A stretch of 64,000 nucleotides of DNA from positions 86,598,449 through 86,662,448 of the forward strand of contig CM072810.1 in the NCBI GenBank assembly GCA_037013495.1. Direction: 5' to 3'. Shown piece by piece: positions 11,622 to 34,560 of the stretch. Source of the stretch: Hippophae tibetana (Eukaryota > Streptophyta > Magnoliopsida > Rosales > Elaeagnaceae). Within the stretch, counting starts at the first letter, position 1; each line of letters begins with the position of its first letter. A model generated the notes under the pieces. It saw nothing but the letters and a program-made list of their open reading frames with translations. It had not been told where the DNA came from and searched no databases. Made by a program: the position numbers and the translations under genes.

Positions 11622-12238
11622 TGTTGATATGGATTTTTGTCTTCATAATGATTTTTATCAATACAAGGGTACGACTATTTTTCGTAGTTGCAATATGAAC
11701 AAACTCTTAGTACCTTAGACCATCCTATGTGGGGTGGTCTTCAACCTTACGATCCTTAAATCAGTAACTATAAGATGTAGGGTAGAGCAGAACTCAATCT
11801 CACTCTAATAATTTTATGAAAAGAGAATGTGTAGTTGTAACTCTCTACTATAAAATATATGACATTTGATATTAGATATGATATTATGTTATGTTATGCA
11901 TATATCACTACATATAAAGGAAAGAATAAACTTGATAATTTATCCTTATCTTATTAGAATTAAGTTGTTGTAATATTGTAGATAATTATCTATTGTAGAT
12001 ATCTAGTGTAGATAGTTATTTATTGTAGATATTTATCCTTAATTATCTGTTAGATTATCCTTTAAAATAGATAAAGATAATCTTTAGGTCTTTATCTATT
12101 TTAGATAACTAAAGAATAACTATATTACTTTCACATTTTTATGATAATTAAACACTTATTGGACTTAACTTATAAAATTATTTAGTTATTATGACTACTC
12201 TTTAACGGTCACATAGTGTGTATGAAATTACCCCAACA
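11622..12238 (-). repeat. 5' LTR of the Tat-like element (617 bp)
   Basis: On the minus strand it begins TGTTGGGGTAATTTC and ends CATATCAACA. The sequence immediately after, tttggcgttattggtggg, resembles the tttggcgcc...gtggg junction typical of Tat LTR/primer sites. The TG...CA ends and this junction support the call. The partner LTR was not found. Confidence 0.65.
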
Positions 12239-13490
12239 CTTTAAAAAGAAAATGAGTTCAAGTTAAGTTTTTACCATTAATACATTTTTTCCCACTAGCA
12301 TTATTTTTTTAGAAATATATATTGATATTTCATTAAATGTCGTATGTGAAAAAATACAACAAGAATATTATTTATCCAAATAAAAATCATTAATATATAG
12401 TCAAAAATTAAATAATATATAAATCATATATTAGGAGAGAGATTATTATGTTAAGAGTATTATTAAATTATCATAAGTTTCACGATCTTATTCTTCTTTG
12501 AATATCTTATTCATTCTCTTTTTTTTATTCATTTCAATACGAAAACATCTCATAACATTATAACAATTATCATCGATATCTAACATCCTCTATGTATTAT
12601 TCTTAATATTACTTTATTCTTGTGTAAGCTAACCTACTTTCAAATATGTATTTTTTTTTATGCAATTTGTAGTTAGTACACCACCAATATCCATCTTTGT
12701 CTCTTCTCTGGTGACCAATACCAATAGCTCATATTTTTTGATATTATCAAACCTTCATAGCTCATATTTTCTAATATTACTAAATCTTTCATCCTTTCTA
12801 ACCACCTTATATTCAAACAAACCTAAGATAAAAGTAACTTTGATCGAACATAATATAATCGAAAAAATATAAAGGGTCAAAAACATCAAAAAAAAAAACT
12901 ATTGATAGTTACAATCATTTGACAGTGATGATACTTTAAATGAATTAATGGTTACCTGACTTAATTTCAATAAAAAGTACATTTTTTAGATTATTATGCA
13001 AGAAATAATAAATGGTAATTGATAAGCGAAAAAATAAGATGGAATTAAAGATAGCACAAAAAGAATGAAGAATGTGAACATGATAGTTAAGATAGATAGA
13101 ACTATTTTTGTAATGAAATGGATAAAAAAAATATGAAAGACAATAATAAATTTTTCATAAAGACAATGTCATAATATATTTTTTCAACATGGATCATTGT
13201 TATATCTTTTGTTAAATGAGAGACTACTATTGTATTGGTCTAATAATATAAATCCAAATATATACCTTTTGTTTACCAAACCCCTCAAATCCTCTTAGAA
13301 GTGAGTCTTAAGGATGCAAATGTCACGAAAATACAGAATAATTGCAGATTCAGTTAACAGTAGTATTCCCGATTCAAGGAAGATAAGAAAAATCCGAACC
13401 ATGTCTACTGCCAATACTAATAGATGGGGAAATTTTATTTGTTTTCCCTAAAAGAGCACACAAAGACAACCAAACTAAATAGAAAAAAGT
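12239..13490. other. AT-rich spacer downstream of the CDKA gene
   Basis: No gene recognised. Poly-A/T tracts and imperfect repeats only. A TTTATT at 13434-13439 reads AATAAA on the minus strand, about 270 bases after the CDKA stop, and is a candidate poly(A) signal for that gene. Confidence 0.5.
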
Positions 13491-13635
13491 TATCTATCAC
13501 AAATTTGTGACGATTGTGATCATCACAAATAAGATGTCAAGATTTCATTGGCCAAAACAAAACCATGTCACCCCACTAAGTGGCCAATCACATCACGCCA
13601 CCTCATTTGTAATATCACAAAATTTGTGATATCTA
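13491..13635. mobile_element. Possible MITE-like inverted-repeat element in the CDKA 3' flank
   Basis: The left arm tatctatcacaaatttgtga and the right arm tcacaaaatttgtgatatcta are inverted copies with a one-base gap and one mismatch. The core between them is GC-richer and non-coding. Each arm is itself nearly palindromic. The size (~145 bp) fits a miniature inverted-repeat element. No clear target duplication was found, so a simple genomic inverted repeat remains possible. If the 13434 poly(A) signal is used, it lies in the CDKA 3' UTR. Confidence 0.45.
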
Positions 13636-13705
13636 GCACTACTCAACTAAATATTGGCTAGTATTGACTATAGACAACCGTCTGCCGGGAATATGAACAC
13701 AGAAC

Positions 13706-24332
<10,627 letters not shown>

Positions 24333-24700
24333 TGTGCAGCCTAATTAACCTCTTGACTTGACCGAAAGTTTTAACGCCTGTTGAAATAAAAAGAAAGTGT
24401 AAGTTCCAAATCAAGTAGTGCCGATTATTCTGGAAATTAGAAATTGCAGGCAAGAAGTTAAAGTTAATAAGTTCATAAGATTTTAAGAATTTAACAAATC
24501 TAGTCGAAATAAAAACCGTTGTCGATCTTATTTCTTCTTCGTCTTCTTCAGATTAAATCGAACTAGAAACAAAAAGAAAACCAATAAAATTAGTCAAACA
24601 AAAATGAGAAGATACCTTTCGATCCGATTTAGCGGGAGAAATAGCGGCAGTGTTGTGTTTGGCTGAGGAAGATTGAGAGAGATTTTTATCAGTCCACTAC
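24333..24700 (-). other. CDKA 5' UTR with a 238-bp leader intron
   Basis: The first UTR exon ends ...gatcgaaag at 24616. An intron with donor gtatct (24615) and acceptor tttcaacag (24378) follows, then 45 UTR bases to the ATG at 24332. The donor, acceptor and preceding T-rich tract are all good. Introns in the leader are common in plant CDKA genes and can raise expression. The transcription start near 24690 is a guess from the CT-rich tract. Confidence 0.75.
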
Positions 24701-24890
24701 TTTTCTCTGAACTCTGACTACCAAAACCCACTCTCTTAGTGAAACTACTATCCAAAATTTCCAAAGTTAGTCCGTCCTGGACAATCTTGTCCTCAACTCT
24801 TTTTTTTTTTCTTTCCTCTTAAAGGTGTTAAACAAGGTTGACTTACCGCTGATCGGAGTTGATCGACTGAACGTTCATTGTGATTGGCTG
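24690..24890 (-). promoter_or_regulatory. Putative CDKA core promoter
   Basis: On the minus strand a CCAAT box (plus-strand attgg at 24883-24887) lies about 190 bases upstream of a CT-rich initiator-like tract. Only a weak TATA-like run (gataaaaat near 24690) is seen. No convincing E2F or MSA cell-cycle element was recognised. Confidence 0.4.
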
Positions 24891-26229
24891 GATATCGACT
24901 TAAATTAACTAATAATTGCTTAATGATCATTAGATAAAAATGAATTTTTACATTAAATTGAAACGTAGAGTATTATCAGAATAAATTTTACTCATATCTG
25001 AACAATTTTATTTTTAAAAAATTACAAAATAAAATATTTAATTATTTTGATATTTATAATTTCTGATTTGAAACTATCAATTTCTTAAATTGAATCCACT
25101 TTAAATTGAAATTAAATCTACATGAATCCATTTCACTCCGTTGAATTCATATAAATCGATTCCATTCCGTTAAATTTAAATAATTCAATTTCATTATGAA
25201 ATTAAAACTAAATTATATTGTTAGTCTCTAAAATTTATCAAATTTATGTAATATTACATTATTTTTAAAAATTTAAAGATATTGGGCAAAATATATTAAA
25301 CTTTAAAAATTAATGGATTAAATAAAAAAAAATTAATACATTAATTTTGATTTCTACAATATAATTTAATTTAATTTTTAAACTTCAACAGTGTGTTAAA
25401 TTTCAAAAGATATTGAATGTAATATTACAAAAAAATTAATAAACTAAAGTGTTAAATTTGATAAGGTTTAGAAACTAACTATAAAATTCGACCATAAATC
25501 AATTATATTATAATATATGATATGATGCATTAAAAATATTTTAGTTTAAAACTATATAAGTTAGTATATAAAAATGAAATTTGTTAAAAATATATATAAG
25601 TTAAAAATTTAAAAACGCCTTTGCATCGTTAAAAAAATATAAAACAAATACAATTTAAAGTTTTTTATTTATCGTAAAAATGATAATGTATTTATTTTTT
25701 TATAAAAATTTAGTTACATTATTATTAAAAAGTGATTGCATAATGAATATTTTAACTTGAATACATTGTAATTAAAAGTATTGAAAAAATAATAATAATA
25801 ATAATGAAAAAAATAGTTATTTATCTTCTATTATTTTTAATAATAATAAGATTAAATTATCAAAAAAAATAAATACAAATCTTAAATATCCTTTAAAAAT
25901 AAATATAATATTTATGCAATCAACCTCTAACGATATATTAGCTTAAAAAAAAGCGCACGATGGCTTTGGCGCCTGGTTGAAATCGATTTTGCAAGCACAG
26001 ATAAAATTGGTATGTATCAGATAAGCAGGAGGGAAGAAAAATTAATGAAATGAAAAGCAATTAATTAAACATAACTATATCTAAGGAATAAATTGAGTAG
26101 AGTAATATTATTTTAAAAAAATTAGGTTATAAATTAAAAGGAAATAAAATTCCATTAAAAGATACAATTTGCAAAAAATGATTTTATTTTGTATTTTTTT
26201 TTTCTCTCACCCAAAATAACACGTTACAA
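24891..26229. other. AT-rich DNA upstream of CDKA
   Basis: No gene recognised. The part 25200-25500 has phrases like gttagtctctaaaatttatc seen in dispersed plant repeats. A short GC-richer island at 25955-25995 (agcgcacgatggctttggcg) stands out but has no reading frame of note. Confidence 0.5.
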
Positions 26230-26581
26230 TATTACATCACAATTCAATCCAAAAACGTTCAAAAAATCATATGAACGTCAAATTTAAATACAGGAAAAAC
26301 AAAAATAGATTGAAAACATATCTCATGCTATTAATCAAATTTTAGCACTTATACGAAAATTTCAATGGATTTTCGATTTAATACTCTTACTGGTTTTTCA
26401 CACTTACTCTCTGCATTTTGATGATGTATATAAATGAATCAGTGAATAGTGAGAGGACTCAATGCCTTTATAAACGTTCTCCCATCAAGAATCTCGTATG
26501 GTTTCACAACCAATGTACGGTTTCGACGAAATCGAACCGTCACCACCGTTCACCATTGTGTTTCACCACTTTGATGCTACA
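26230..26581 (-). repeat. 3' LTR of the 26-33 kb copia element
   Basis: On the minus strand it begins TGTAGCATCAAAGTGG directly after gtgggagaa. It aligns end to end with 32664-33015, 33431-33782 and 34197-34535. Confidence 0.85.
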
Positions 26582-26865
26582 TTCTCCCACTTGGTACAAA
26601 TGTTAAGCTAAATTCTTTTAAGTAACAAAATACATGAATCATAGTGATATGTCCTCTAAGAGGAAGTATTATCTTTCATGTATTACAATATATTTAGTTT
26701 GTCAAGTATTATATTTTATGTGGTAACGAAACTTAATAAATAAATCCTATATTTATTCTTGGTCCAACAAAATATATATTTTCTCAAATAAATTAAGATG
26801 CACATGAATATGAGAAAATATCACAATATATAAGAGTTTCATTAATAAATTGTATATATATACAT

Positions 26866-28420
26866 TTACAAAGTAGAACAAATTCTCATCTTCTCAACAT
26901 GATCCTTAAATTCCAGTGGTGGCATGCCTTTAGTCAAAAGATCAGTAATCATCAACTTAGTGTTAACGTGCTCAATGACCATTTTATCTTCCTTAACACG
27001 TTTTCTTATGGCCAAGTATTTAATCTCGATGTGCTTACTATGAATACCACTTTTGTTGTTCTTAGCCATAAACACACTAGTTGAGTTGTCACAGTACAAT
27101 TTTAATGACCTAGAAATGGAGTCAACTGCTATAAGCTTGGAAATGAAACTCTTCAACCATACACCATGTGATGTGGCCTCAAAACATGACATGAACTCAA
27201 CCTCTATAGTGGAAGTAGCAGTCAAGGCCTACTTTGCACTCCTCCAAGACACAACTCCACCGATAAGCATGAAAATGTAACCAGATGTTGATTTTTGTGA
27301 ATCAACATAGCCAGGAAAGTCTGCATCGGAGTAGCCAATTACTTCAAGATCGTCGTTTCGTCTATACATGAGCATATAATCCTTGGTTTCTTGAAGATAC
27401 CTCATCACTTTCTTTGCAGTTTTTCAATGGTCAACACCTGAATTACTCTGATATCTCCCTAGCATCCCAACAAAAAATGCAATGCCAGGTCTATGCAGAC
27501 CTAAGCAAACATCAAGCTTCCAACTACTGAAGCATATGGAATGGTTTTCATCTGTTCTCTTTCAAAATCATTCTTTAGACATTGGTCCAAATTGAACTTA
27601 TCTACCTTCACAATAGGAGCAACACTTGATGAATAATATTTCATCCAAAATCTCTCTAAAACTTTGTTGATATAGGTTTCCTAAGATAAACCCAAGACGC
27701 CTCTAAGTCTATCTCTATGGATCTTAATGCCAATGACATAAGAAGCCTTACCCATATCCGTCATATCAAAAACTTTAGAGAGGAATTGTTTTACCTCGTG
27801 TAGCAAACCCTTATCATTGGCTGCAAGCAAAATATCATCTATATATAGCACCAAAAAACAAATATTACTCCCACTAACCTTCTAGTATATACATTTATCC
27901 ATGATGTTCTCTTCAAAACCAAATGAAGTGATGACGTTATGAAATTTCAAATACCATTGATGGGAAGCTTGTTTTAATCCATATATGGATTTATTAAGCT
28001 TACAAACCAAATGCTCACCATCATTAGAGAAGAATCCTTCATGTTATTTCATATAAACCTCTTCCTCTAAGTTACCATCAAGGAAAGTCATTTTCACATC
28101 CATTTGATGCAAATCCAAATCCAAATCAAAATGGGCAACCAATGTCATGATCACACAAAGTGAATCTTTCTTAGATACAGGAGAAAATGTCTCTATGTAG
28201 TCGATTCTCTCCCTATGAGTGAATCCTTTAGCAACGAGTCTTGACTTATGTCTCTCAATGTTGCCTTGTGAGTCTTTCTTTGTCTTGAAGACCCATTTAC
28301 ATCCAATGCCTTTCACACCATCAGGTAACTTGATGAGATCCCAGACTCGATTAGACGCCATAGAATCCATCTCTTCTTTCATGGCATTGTACCATAAGTT
28401 CGAAACCTCAGAACTCATGA
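26866..28420 (-). pseudogene. Copia RT and RNase H region
   Basis: RNase H on the minus strand at 27225-26866: LYCDNSTSVFMAKNNKSG and HIEIKYLAIRKRV, with the tail LLTKGMPPLEFKDHV. RT starts at 28418-28044 with WDLIKLPDGVKGIGCKWVF and KARLVAKGFT-like blocks (here SRLVAKGFTHRERIDY) and HQMDVKMTFLDG. The RT centre lies between these blocks. It is a broken fossil. Confidence 0.9.
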
Positions 28421-28472
28421 CCTATGAAAATGTCTCAAGATCATTTTTTGCTCCAATATTATAGTCACATTC

Positions 28473-29850
28473 TTATAGATACACAACATAATCACTAGGA
28501 ATCGATGATTTCCTTACTCTAGTAGATCTTATTAATACTGCATCAACATTCTCTTGAGGAGTAGGCATCTGTTGAACTTCAACATCTACTGGATTAGGAT
28601 TAATAGCTTGTATTACTTCCAGGACTGGTTCTTCAACATGTGTTTGTACTCGATGAGTGTTGTTAACAATTATGATCAATCCATTACTTGAAGTGGCACA
28701 TTAAGCATCTGAATGATTTTTCTTGAGACCAATTCCCTAGGATCGATCGCTCCCACTAATCAAGTAATGCTCAAGAAATTTTGCATTTCTTAATTCCATA
28801 AACCTTGTGCTATGAGATGAACAATAAAACCTATATCCCTTAGACCTTTTGGCATATCCAACGAAATACCCACTTATGGCCGTTGGGTCCAACTTCTTTT
28901 CTTATGGATTATAAATCCTCACTTCAGAAGGGCATCCCTAAACGAGCAAATGTCATAAACTCGGTTTCCAACCTTTCCATAATTCAAATGGCATCTTTGA
29001 GACAACCTTAGTTGGAACTTAGTTTAATATATACATAACCGTTTTTAAAGCTTCAATCCACAAGGATTTAGAAAGATTGGATTTGCTAAGCATACTCTGC
29101 ATCATGTCTAATAATGTTTGATTCCTTCTTTCTACTATAGCATTTTGGTCTGGTAAACCAAGCATAGTGTATTGGGCAACTATTTCATGTTCTTGAAGAA
29201 ACTTAGCAAACGGACCAGGTGTTTGTCCATTCTCAATGTATCTTCCATAATATTCACCACCTTTATCTGATCTCATAACCTTTATTTTCTTTCCACATTG
29301 TTTCTCTACTTCAACCTTAAAGTTCTTGAAGGCATCTAATGCTTTGCTCTTATTATGAAGCATGTAGAGATACATATATTGAGAAAAATCATCAATAAAG
29401 GTGATAAAATATTTTTGACTTTGAATGTCCATGTCTCGACAACTTATATCTGTATGTATGATTTCTAATATGCTTGAACTTCTATTGGCACATTTATGTG
29501 ACTTGTTAGTCTGTTTTCCCTTAATGCAATCCATACATGTCTCAAAATCAGTAAAATTTAGAGTACTAAGTACCCTATCTTTCACTAATTTTTTAATTCG
29601 TTCTATAGAGATATGTCCTAATCTCCTATGCTATAATGTAGAAGAGTCCTCGTCAATAATACACCTTTTAGTGCCAGCTTGAACATGCATAGTGTTATGG
29701 GTGGCATTATTTCGTAAATTAATGCAGTAAAGACCATCAAACAAAATATCATTCCCAACATAATCAGATTTATTAAATAAACTGAAGATGTTTTTGAAAA
29801 GTGAAAGGAATAACCAAAAGGTACAAGTCTTGAAATCGAAATCAAGTTTC
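28473..29850 (-). pseudogene. Copia integrase region
   Basis: The core on the minus strand at 29585-29019 reads CMDCIKGKQTNKSHK, IIHTDISCRDM, FITFIDDFSQYMYLYML and VMRSDKGGEYYGR, then ERRNQTLLDMMQSMLSK. The pre-integrase part extends to about 29850, and an integrase-RT linker reaches down to about 28473. In the family it inserts element DNA into the chromosome. Broken. Confidence 0.9.
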
Positions 29851-30860
29851 TAGAGAGACTTGGAACTTAAAAGGTCTTTTCTAATTTTAAAATAAAACTA
29901 CTACTTAAAATCAAACTGCAATTCCTTATAGCCTCCACATGTGAGCCCATCTTGTTACCGGATAAGATGTATTGCTCACTTCCCACTGGCTTCCTTAGAT
30001 TTCGCATACCCTGTAAGGAGTTTGCATCATGGATTGTAGATCCAGAATCAATCCACCAGGTGTTAATATTAACATTAACCATATTATATTCATAACAAAC
30101 AAACGAGGTTGGATTACCTTTATTCTCAACCCATTTCTAGAATTTGATACATTCCTTCTTCATGTGTCCCTTCTTTTTACATAAGAAACACTTGGCTTCT
30201 TTCTTAATATCAGCCTGAGGTGGAATTATCCTATTTCTTTTATGCTTGTATTGAGATTTGCCTTTACCATACGTTGTAGTCAATATTGCACTTTCACTAA
30301 ATTCCATAACAAGCCTCCCTTCCTCTTGAACACACAGGGTCATTAGTTCATTGATTGACCATTTATCCTTATGTGTATTGTACGAGATTTTGAATGACTT
30401 GTATTGATGTGGGAGAGTGTTAAGGTTATAGTGCACCAGGAAGGATTCTAACATCTCAACCTTGAGATGCTTAAGTTGAGTCGTAATGTCCCTCATTTTT
30501 ATAATGTGCTTGCACACACCTTTCATACTGGTGAGTCTTAAGGAAGAGAAATTTATAATAAGGATGCTTGCCAAAGCCTTATCTGAAGTGACGAACTGAT
30601 CATCAATGGCCTTTAGCAAGTCTTAAACATTGTTATGCTGATCAACAGAACATTAGATCGCTCCCATTGTTCATAAAACATTATATTCTTTGGAGTGCTA
30701 GTTTAAGTACTTTTAGGTGGTTCATTTTTCCTAATAGCATAGTCAATATCCATCCGCCCTAGATGAAGAAGTATTTTTTCCTTCCATATTTTATAATTAT
30801 CTTCTTTCAGATCAGGAATGTCACACCAGATATCAAAGAAATTTACAGTTTAAAAAACTG
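29851..30860 (-). pseudogene. Copia gag and protease region
   Basis: The protease block WWIDSGSTIHDANSLQGM is at about 30080-30020. The zinc knuckle CFLCKKKGHMKKEC is at about 30185-30140. Gag helices (QLKHLKVEMLESFLVHYNL, NTLPHQYKSF) extend to 30619 and less clearly beyond. The layout is standard for copia. Broken. Confidence 0.9.
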
Positions 30861-31721
30861 CAATTAAAGATTATATGCTTATTAAAATTTGAGACCTAAA
30901 TTATAGTCATTATTTACCAATGTAAATCGTGAAAATATATGAATCTAATGACATAAAACTTGTCTCTGAACTAAAATTTTAATTTAATTAGATTCATCTT
31001 AACTTTACGATAAAACTATCAAATTATGTTCATTTTTCTAATCTGTGTGTGAGAATTAGAAAATATAATTTGATATTTTATCTTAATTAATCACACAAAA
31101 ATATAGTAAAAATTCATGTGGGATAAAATTTATTATATCACATATAATTAATAACAATTAATATTTATTTTATAAATGTGATCCTAAATAAGCTTTATTA
31201 TAGTTTTAATTAATTAAAGATAACGTGGTTACTCCCTAATCAATTAAACTATATGAATCACTTAAATGTTATTTAAATCCTTAGGCTTAATTATTGCATA
31301 AAATCATAAACAATATTAATTTAATTTCAAATGTGTAAATATTATGTGTCTTAAGATTGCATATATGATAATAAATTATACAAGAAAAAATAAATAATAT
31401 AAACACTAATTAAATTCATAAAGAGCCATTAACAATTAATTACATTATGCATAAATTATTTAACTAAATTTTTATATGTATAATTAATTACAAAATTTAT
31501 ACATACAAATACAAAAACAAATAATTTAAGCATAATGTATTAAATAAATTTTAATATTTCCAAAAATTATTTAAATAAATATTACATGTATAATAAATAT
31601 TATACATATGACAAACCTAAGTTAAATAATTAATCACATTAAAATTATATTCGGAACTGTTTTTTTTTATAAAATCAAATTCTGAATACATATATAAAAA
31701 TAAGTGAGATACACAAAATAT

Positions 31722-31795
31722 GTTGTAGTCTAGTGGTTAGATTGTTGCACATTCTGCTCTCAAACCAAGTTTTGAGTTCCAGCAACTGCAAATGT
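31722..31795 (+). repeat. tRNA-like segment, possible SINE head
   Basis: gttgtagtctagtggttaga resembles a tRNA D-arm with RNA polymerase III A box, and gttttgagttccagcaact a degenerate T-arm with B box, at about the right spacing. The flanks gttg and caac can pair. It is not a good intact tRNA. A tRNA-derived SINE remnant is the best guess. Confidence 0.4.
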
Positions 31796-31861
31796 CTATT
31801 TTCTAATAAAACTAAATTCTTAATCTATATAAAAACATGTTGTTCCATATAATAACATATA

Positions 31862-32240
31862 ATGTCTCGTGGTTGAGTGGTCAAGACACTACAAACCTAA
31901 CAATGAAATTTGGTTTCAATTCTCGGATGAAGCAAATATTTTTTTTCCTATCAAGAAGCTCCCATCAAATTTTTTTATTAATTCGAAAGGAATCATCTTC
32001 AACCTCCAACTGGGTTCTGACCCGGTTACGAACCAAATGGATACCCAGTCGTATCTCACTATTCAGACAACTAAATCCGGCATTCTTTTTATCAAAATTC
32101 TCAGAATTCGATTTCTAATTGATTCATGGTCTCATTTTGAATTAGAAAGTCATTTTAAATAAAAAGTTAATTAATGATTCAAATGAATGCTCACCGTAAC
32201 AATGAAATATAGGTTCGATTCCCGGATGAAGCAAATTATT
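31862..32240 (+). repeat. Second tRNA-like segment with repeated B-box-like part
   Basis: tgtctcgtggttgagtggtc resembles an A box. ggtttcaattctcggatgaa (near 31911) and ggttcgattcccggatgaag (near 32212) resemble B boxes. The second B-like copy lies in the duplicated block and has no A-like part before it. Likely SINE-derived. Confidence 0.4.
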
Positions 32241-32410
32241 TTTTTCCATCATTTTTTTTAATTCGAAAGGAATCATCTTCATCCTCTAACCAGGTCCCGA
32301 CCTCGTTACGAACCGAATGGATACCCAACTGTATCTCACTATTCAAGCAACTAAATCTGGCGTTCTTTTTATCAAAATTCTTAGAATTCAATTTCTGATT
32401 TATTCATGGT

Positions 32411-34560
32411 CTTATTTTGAATCAGAAACATCATTTTAAATAAAAAGTTAATTAATGATTCAAATGAATGCCCACAGTAAATTGAATTTATTTTCGTCAT
32501 TGTTTTCAAGTTTCAATTCACAAAATCACTCTAAAATCAATATTGAAACAATTTATAATTTCCATATGCATCAAAAACAAGCAAAATAAGAAAAACTCAA
32601 ATTCTTAGTTCCTCGTCAAATAGAACAAAATAGAGATGTTTTCAAAATGGCTCTCATACCAAATGTTTGATCACAATTAAATCCAAAAACGTTCATAAAA
32701 CCATATGAACATAAAATTTAAATACAACAGAAATACAAATGGATTGAAAACATACCTCCTATCATTGATCAAATTTCAGCACTTACGAGGGAATTCAAAT
32801 GGATTTTTGATTTTATGCTCTCACTAATTTCTCACACATACTCTCTTCGTTTTGATGGTGTATATAAATGAATCGGTGAGTAGTGAGAAGACCCGTTGCC
32901 TTTATAAAGGTTCTCCCATCAAGAACCTTGTATGGTTTCGTAACCGATGTATGGTTTCGATGAAATTGAACTATCACCACCGTTCACCATTGTGTTCCAC
33001 CACTTTGATGTTACATATAATAGTAAAAAGCTAATTTTCTATTAAAAAAATTGGGACAAGGATGCATTTACAGAGAAATTATCACTTTGTTTTTCAAGTA
33101 GCCTTATTTCGGTAAAATTATATTATTCAAAAACAAATTAACGAAAACATAGGTTTTAACCTTACTCTCTAATAGTCTCATTTTGAATCAGAAACGTCAT
33201 TTTAAATAAAAAGTTAATTAATGATTCAAATGAATGCCCACAGTAAATTGAATTTATTTTCTTCATTATTTTTCAAGTTTCAATTCACAAAATCACTCTA
33301 AAATCAATATTGAAACAATTTATAATTTTCGTATGCATCAAAAACAAGCAAAATAAAAAAAACCCAAATTCTTAGTTCCTCGTGAAACAGAGCAAAACAA
33401 AGATGTTTTCAAAATGGCTCTAATACCAAATGTTAGATTACAATTCAATCCAGAAACGTTCAGGAAACCATATGAATGTAAAATTCATATACAGCGGAAA
33501 CAAAAATGGATTGAAAATATACCTCCTGTCATTAATCAAATTTTAGCACTTACACAGGAATTCCAATGGATTTTTGATTTGATGCTCTCACTGATTTCTA
33601 ACACTTACTCTCTTCATTTTGATGGTGTATATAAATGAATCAGTGAGTAGTGAGAGGACCTGATGCATTTATAAAGGTTCTCCTATCAAGAACCTCATAT
33701 GGTTTCACAACCAAAGTACGGTTTCGACGAAATCGAACCGTCACCACTGTTCACCATTATGTTGCACCACTTTGATGTTACATATAATAGTAAAAAGCTA
33801 ATTTTCTATTAAAAAAATTGGGAAAAGGATGTGTTTATAGAGAGATTCTCACTTTGCTTTTCAAGTAGCCTTTTTTCAGTAAAATTATATTATTAAAAAA
33901 AATTTAACAAAAACATAGGTTTTAACCCCGCTCTTTAATGGTCTCATTTTGAATCAAAAACTTCATTTTAAATAAAAAGTTAATTAATGATTCAAATGAA
34001 TGCCCATGGTAAATTGAATTTATTTTCTTCATTGTTTTTCAAGTTTCAATTCACAAAATCAATCTAAAATCAATATTGAAACAATTTCTAATTTTCATAT
34101 GCGTCAAAAACAAGCAAAATAAAAAAAAACCAAATTCTTAGTTTCTCGTGAAACAGAACAAAACAGAAATGTTTTCAAAATGACTCTGATACCAAATGTT
34201 AAATCACAATTCAATCCAGAAATGTTCAGGAAACCATATGAACGTAAAATTTAAATACAACAGAAACAAAAATGGATTGAAAACATACCTCCTACCATTG
34301 ATCAAATTTCAACACATACACGGAAATTCCAATGGATTTTTTATTTGATACTTTCACTGGTTTCTCATACTTACTCTCTGCATTTTGATAGTGTATATAA
34401 ATAAATCAATGAGCAGTGAGAGGACCTTATGACTTTATAAAGGTTCTCCTATCAAGAACCTCGTATGGTTTCGTAACCGACGTACAGTTTTGACGAAACC
34501 GTAAAGTCACCACAATTCACCACTTTGATGTTACATATAATAGTAAAAAGCTAATTTTCT
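32411..34560 (-). repeat. Threefold tandem array of copia leader end + LTR + flank, ~766-bp period
   Basis: The phrase ttttgaatcagaaac begins units at about 32411, 33176 and 33943. Each unit holds about 250 bases of element leader, the primer-site region, an LTR (32664-33015, 33431-33782, 34197-34535), then tataatagtaaaaagctaat and ttgggacaaggatg. Units 1 and 2 end with a ~105-base filler not seen elsewhere. Unit 3 runs into pararetrovirus sequence instead. The copies have diverged visibly, so the amplification is old. Confidence 0.85.

Larger units (their letters stand above)
8870..12238 (-). mobile_element. Tat-like Ty3/gypsy fossil, 5' part, minus strand
   Basis: Read on the minus strand, the order is LTR (11622-12238), a region directly after it resembling a Tat primer site, decayed gag-like sequence, then RT. 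No matching second LTR was found, so the 3' part is missing or lies unrecognised before 8870. The element is heavily broken and looks old. Its left neighbour is the Athila fossil. Confidence 0.75.
30861..32648 (-). other. Long AT-rich leader of the copia element with duplicated segments
   Basis: No coding sequence recognised. It contains a tRNA-like segment near 31722 and another near 31865. A segment of about 280-300 bases occurs twice in tandem (31898-32196 and 32197-32472), both starting with aacaatgaaat and ending in taattaatgattcaaatg. Most of this may be inserted material rather than original leader. Confidence 0.6.
26230..33015 (-). mobile_element. Ty1/copia retrotransposon fossil, minus strand, two LTRs
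   Basis: The left (3') LTR is 26230-26581 and the right (5') LTR 32664-33015, both 352 bp. Minus-strand aagtgggagaat precedes the 3' LTR as a polypurine tract, and tggtatgagagcca (32649-32662) is the tRNA-Met-type primer site. Flanking tacaa and tataa may be a decayed target duplication. Coding order on the minus strand is gag, protease, integrase, RT, RNase H. The LTRs differ at about one base in eight by eye, so it is old. Coding parts carry multiple breaks. Its 5' side flanks the pararetrovirus, into which it may have inserted. The 2 kb leader is unusually long and AT-rich and contains tRNA-like segments. Confidence 0.9.

Noticed and set aside
31722-31795. A functional tRNA gene
   Set aside because: The arms pair poorly, the B box is degenerate and the segment lies in repeated element leader; a SINE remnant is more likely.
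33414-33638. ORF beginning in the second LTR unit
   Set aside because: It is LTR and primer-site sequence read by chance; the same frame is not kept in the other units.
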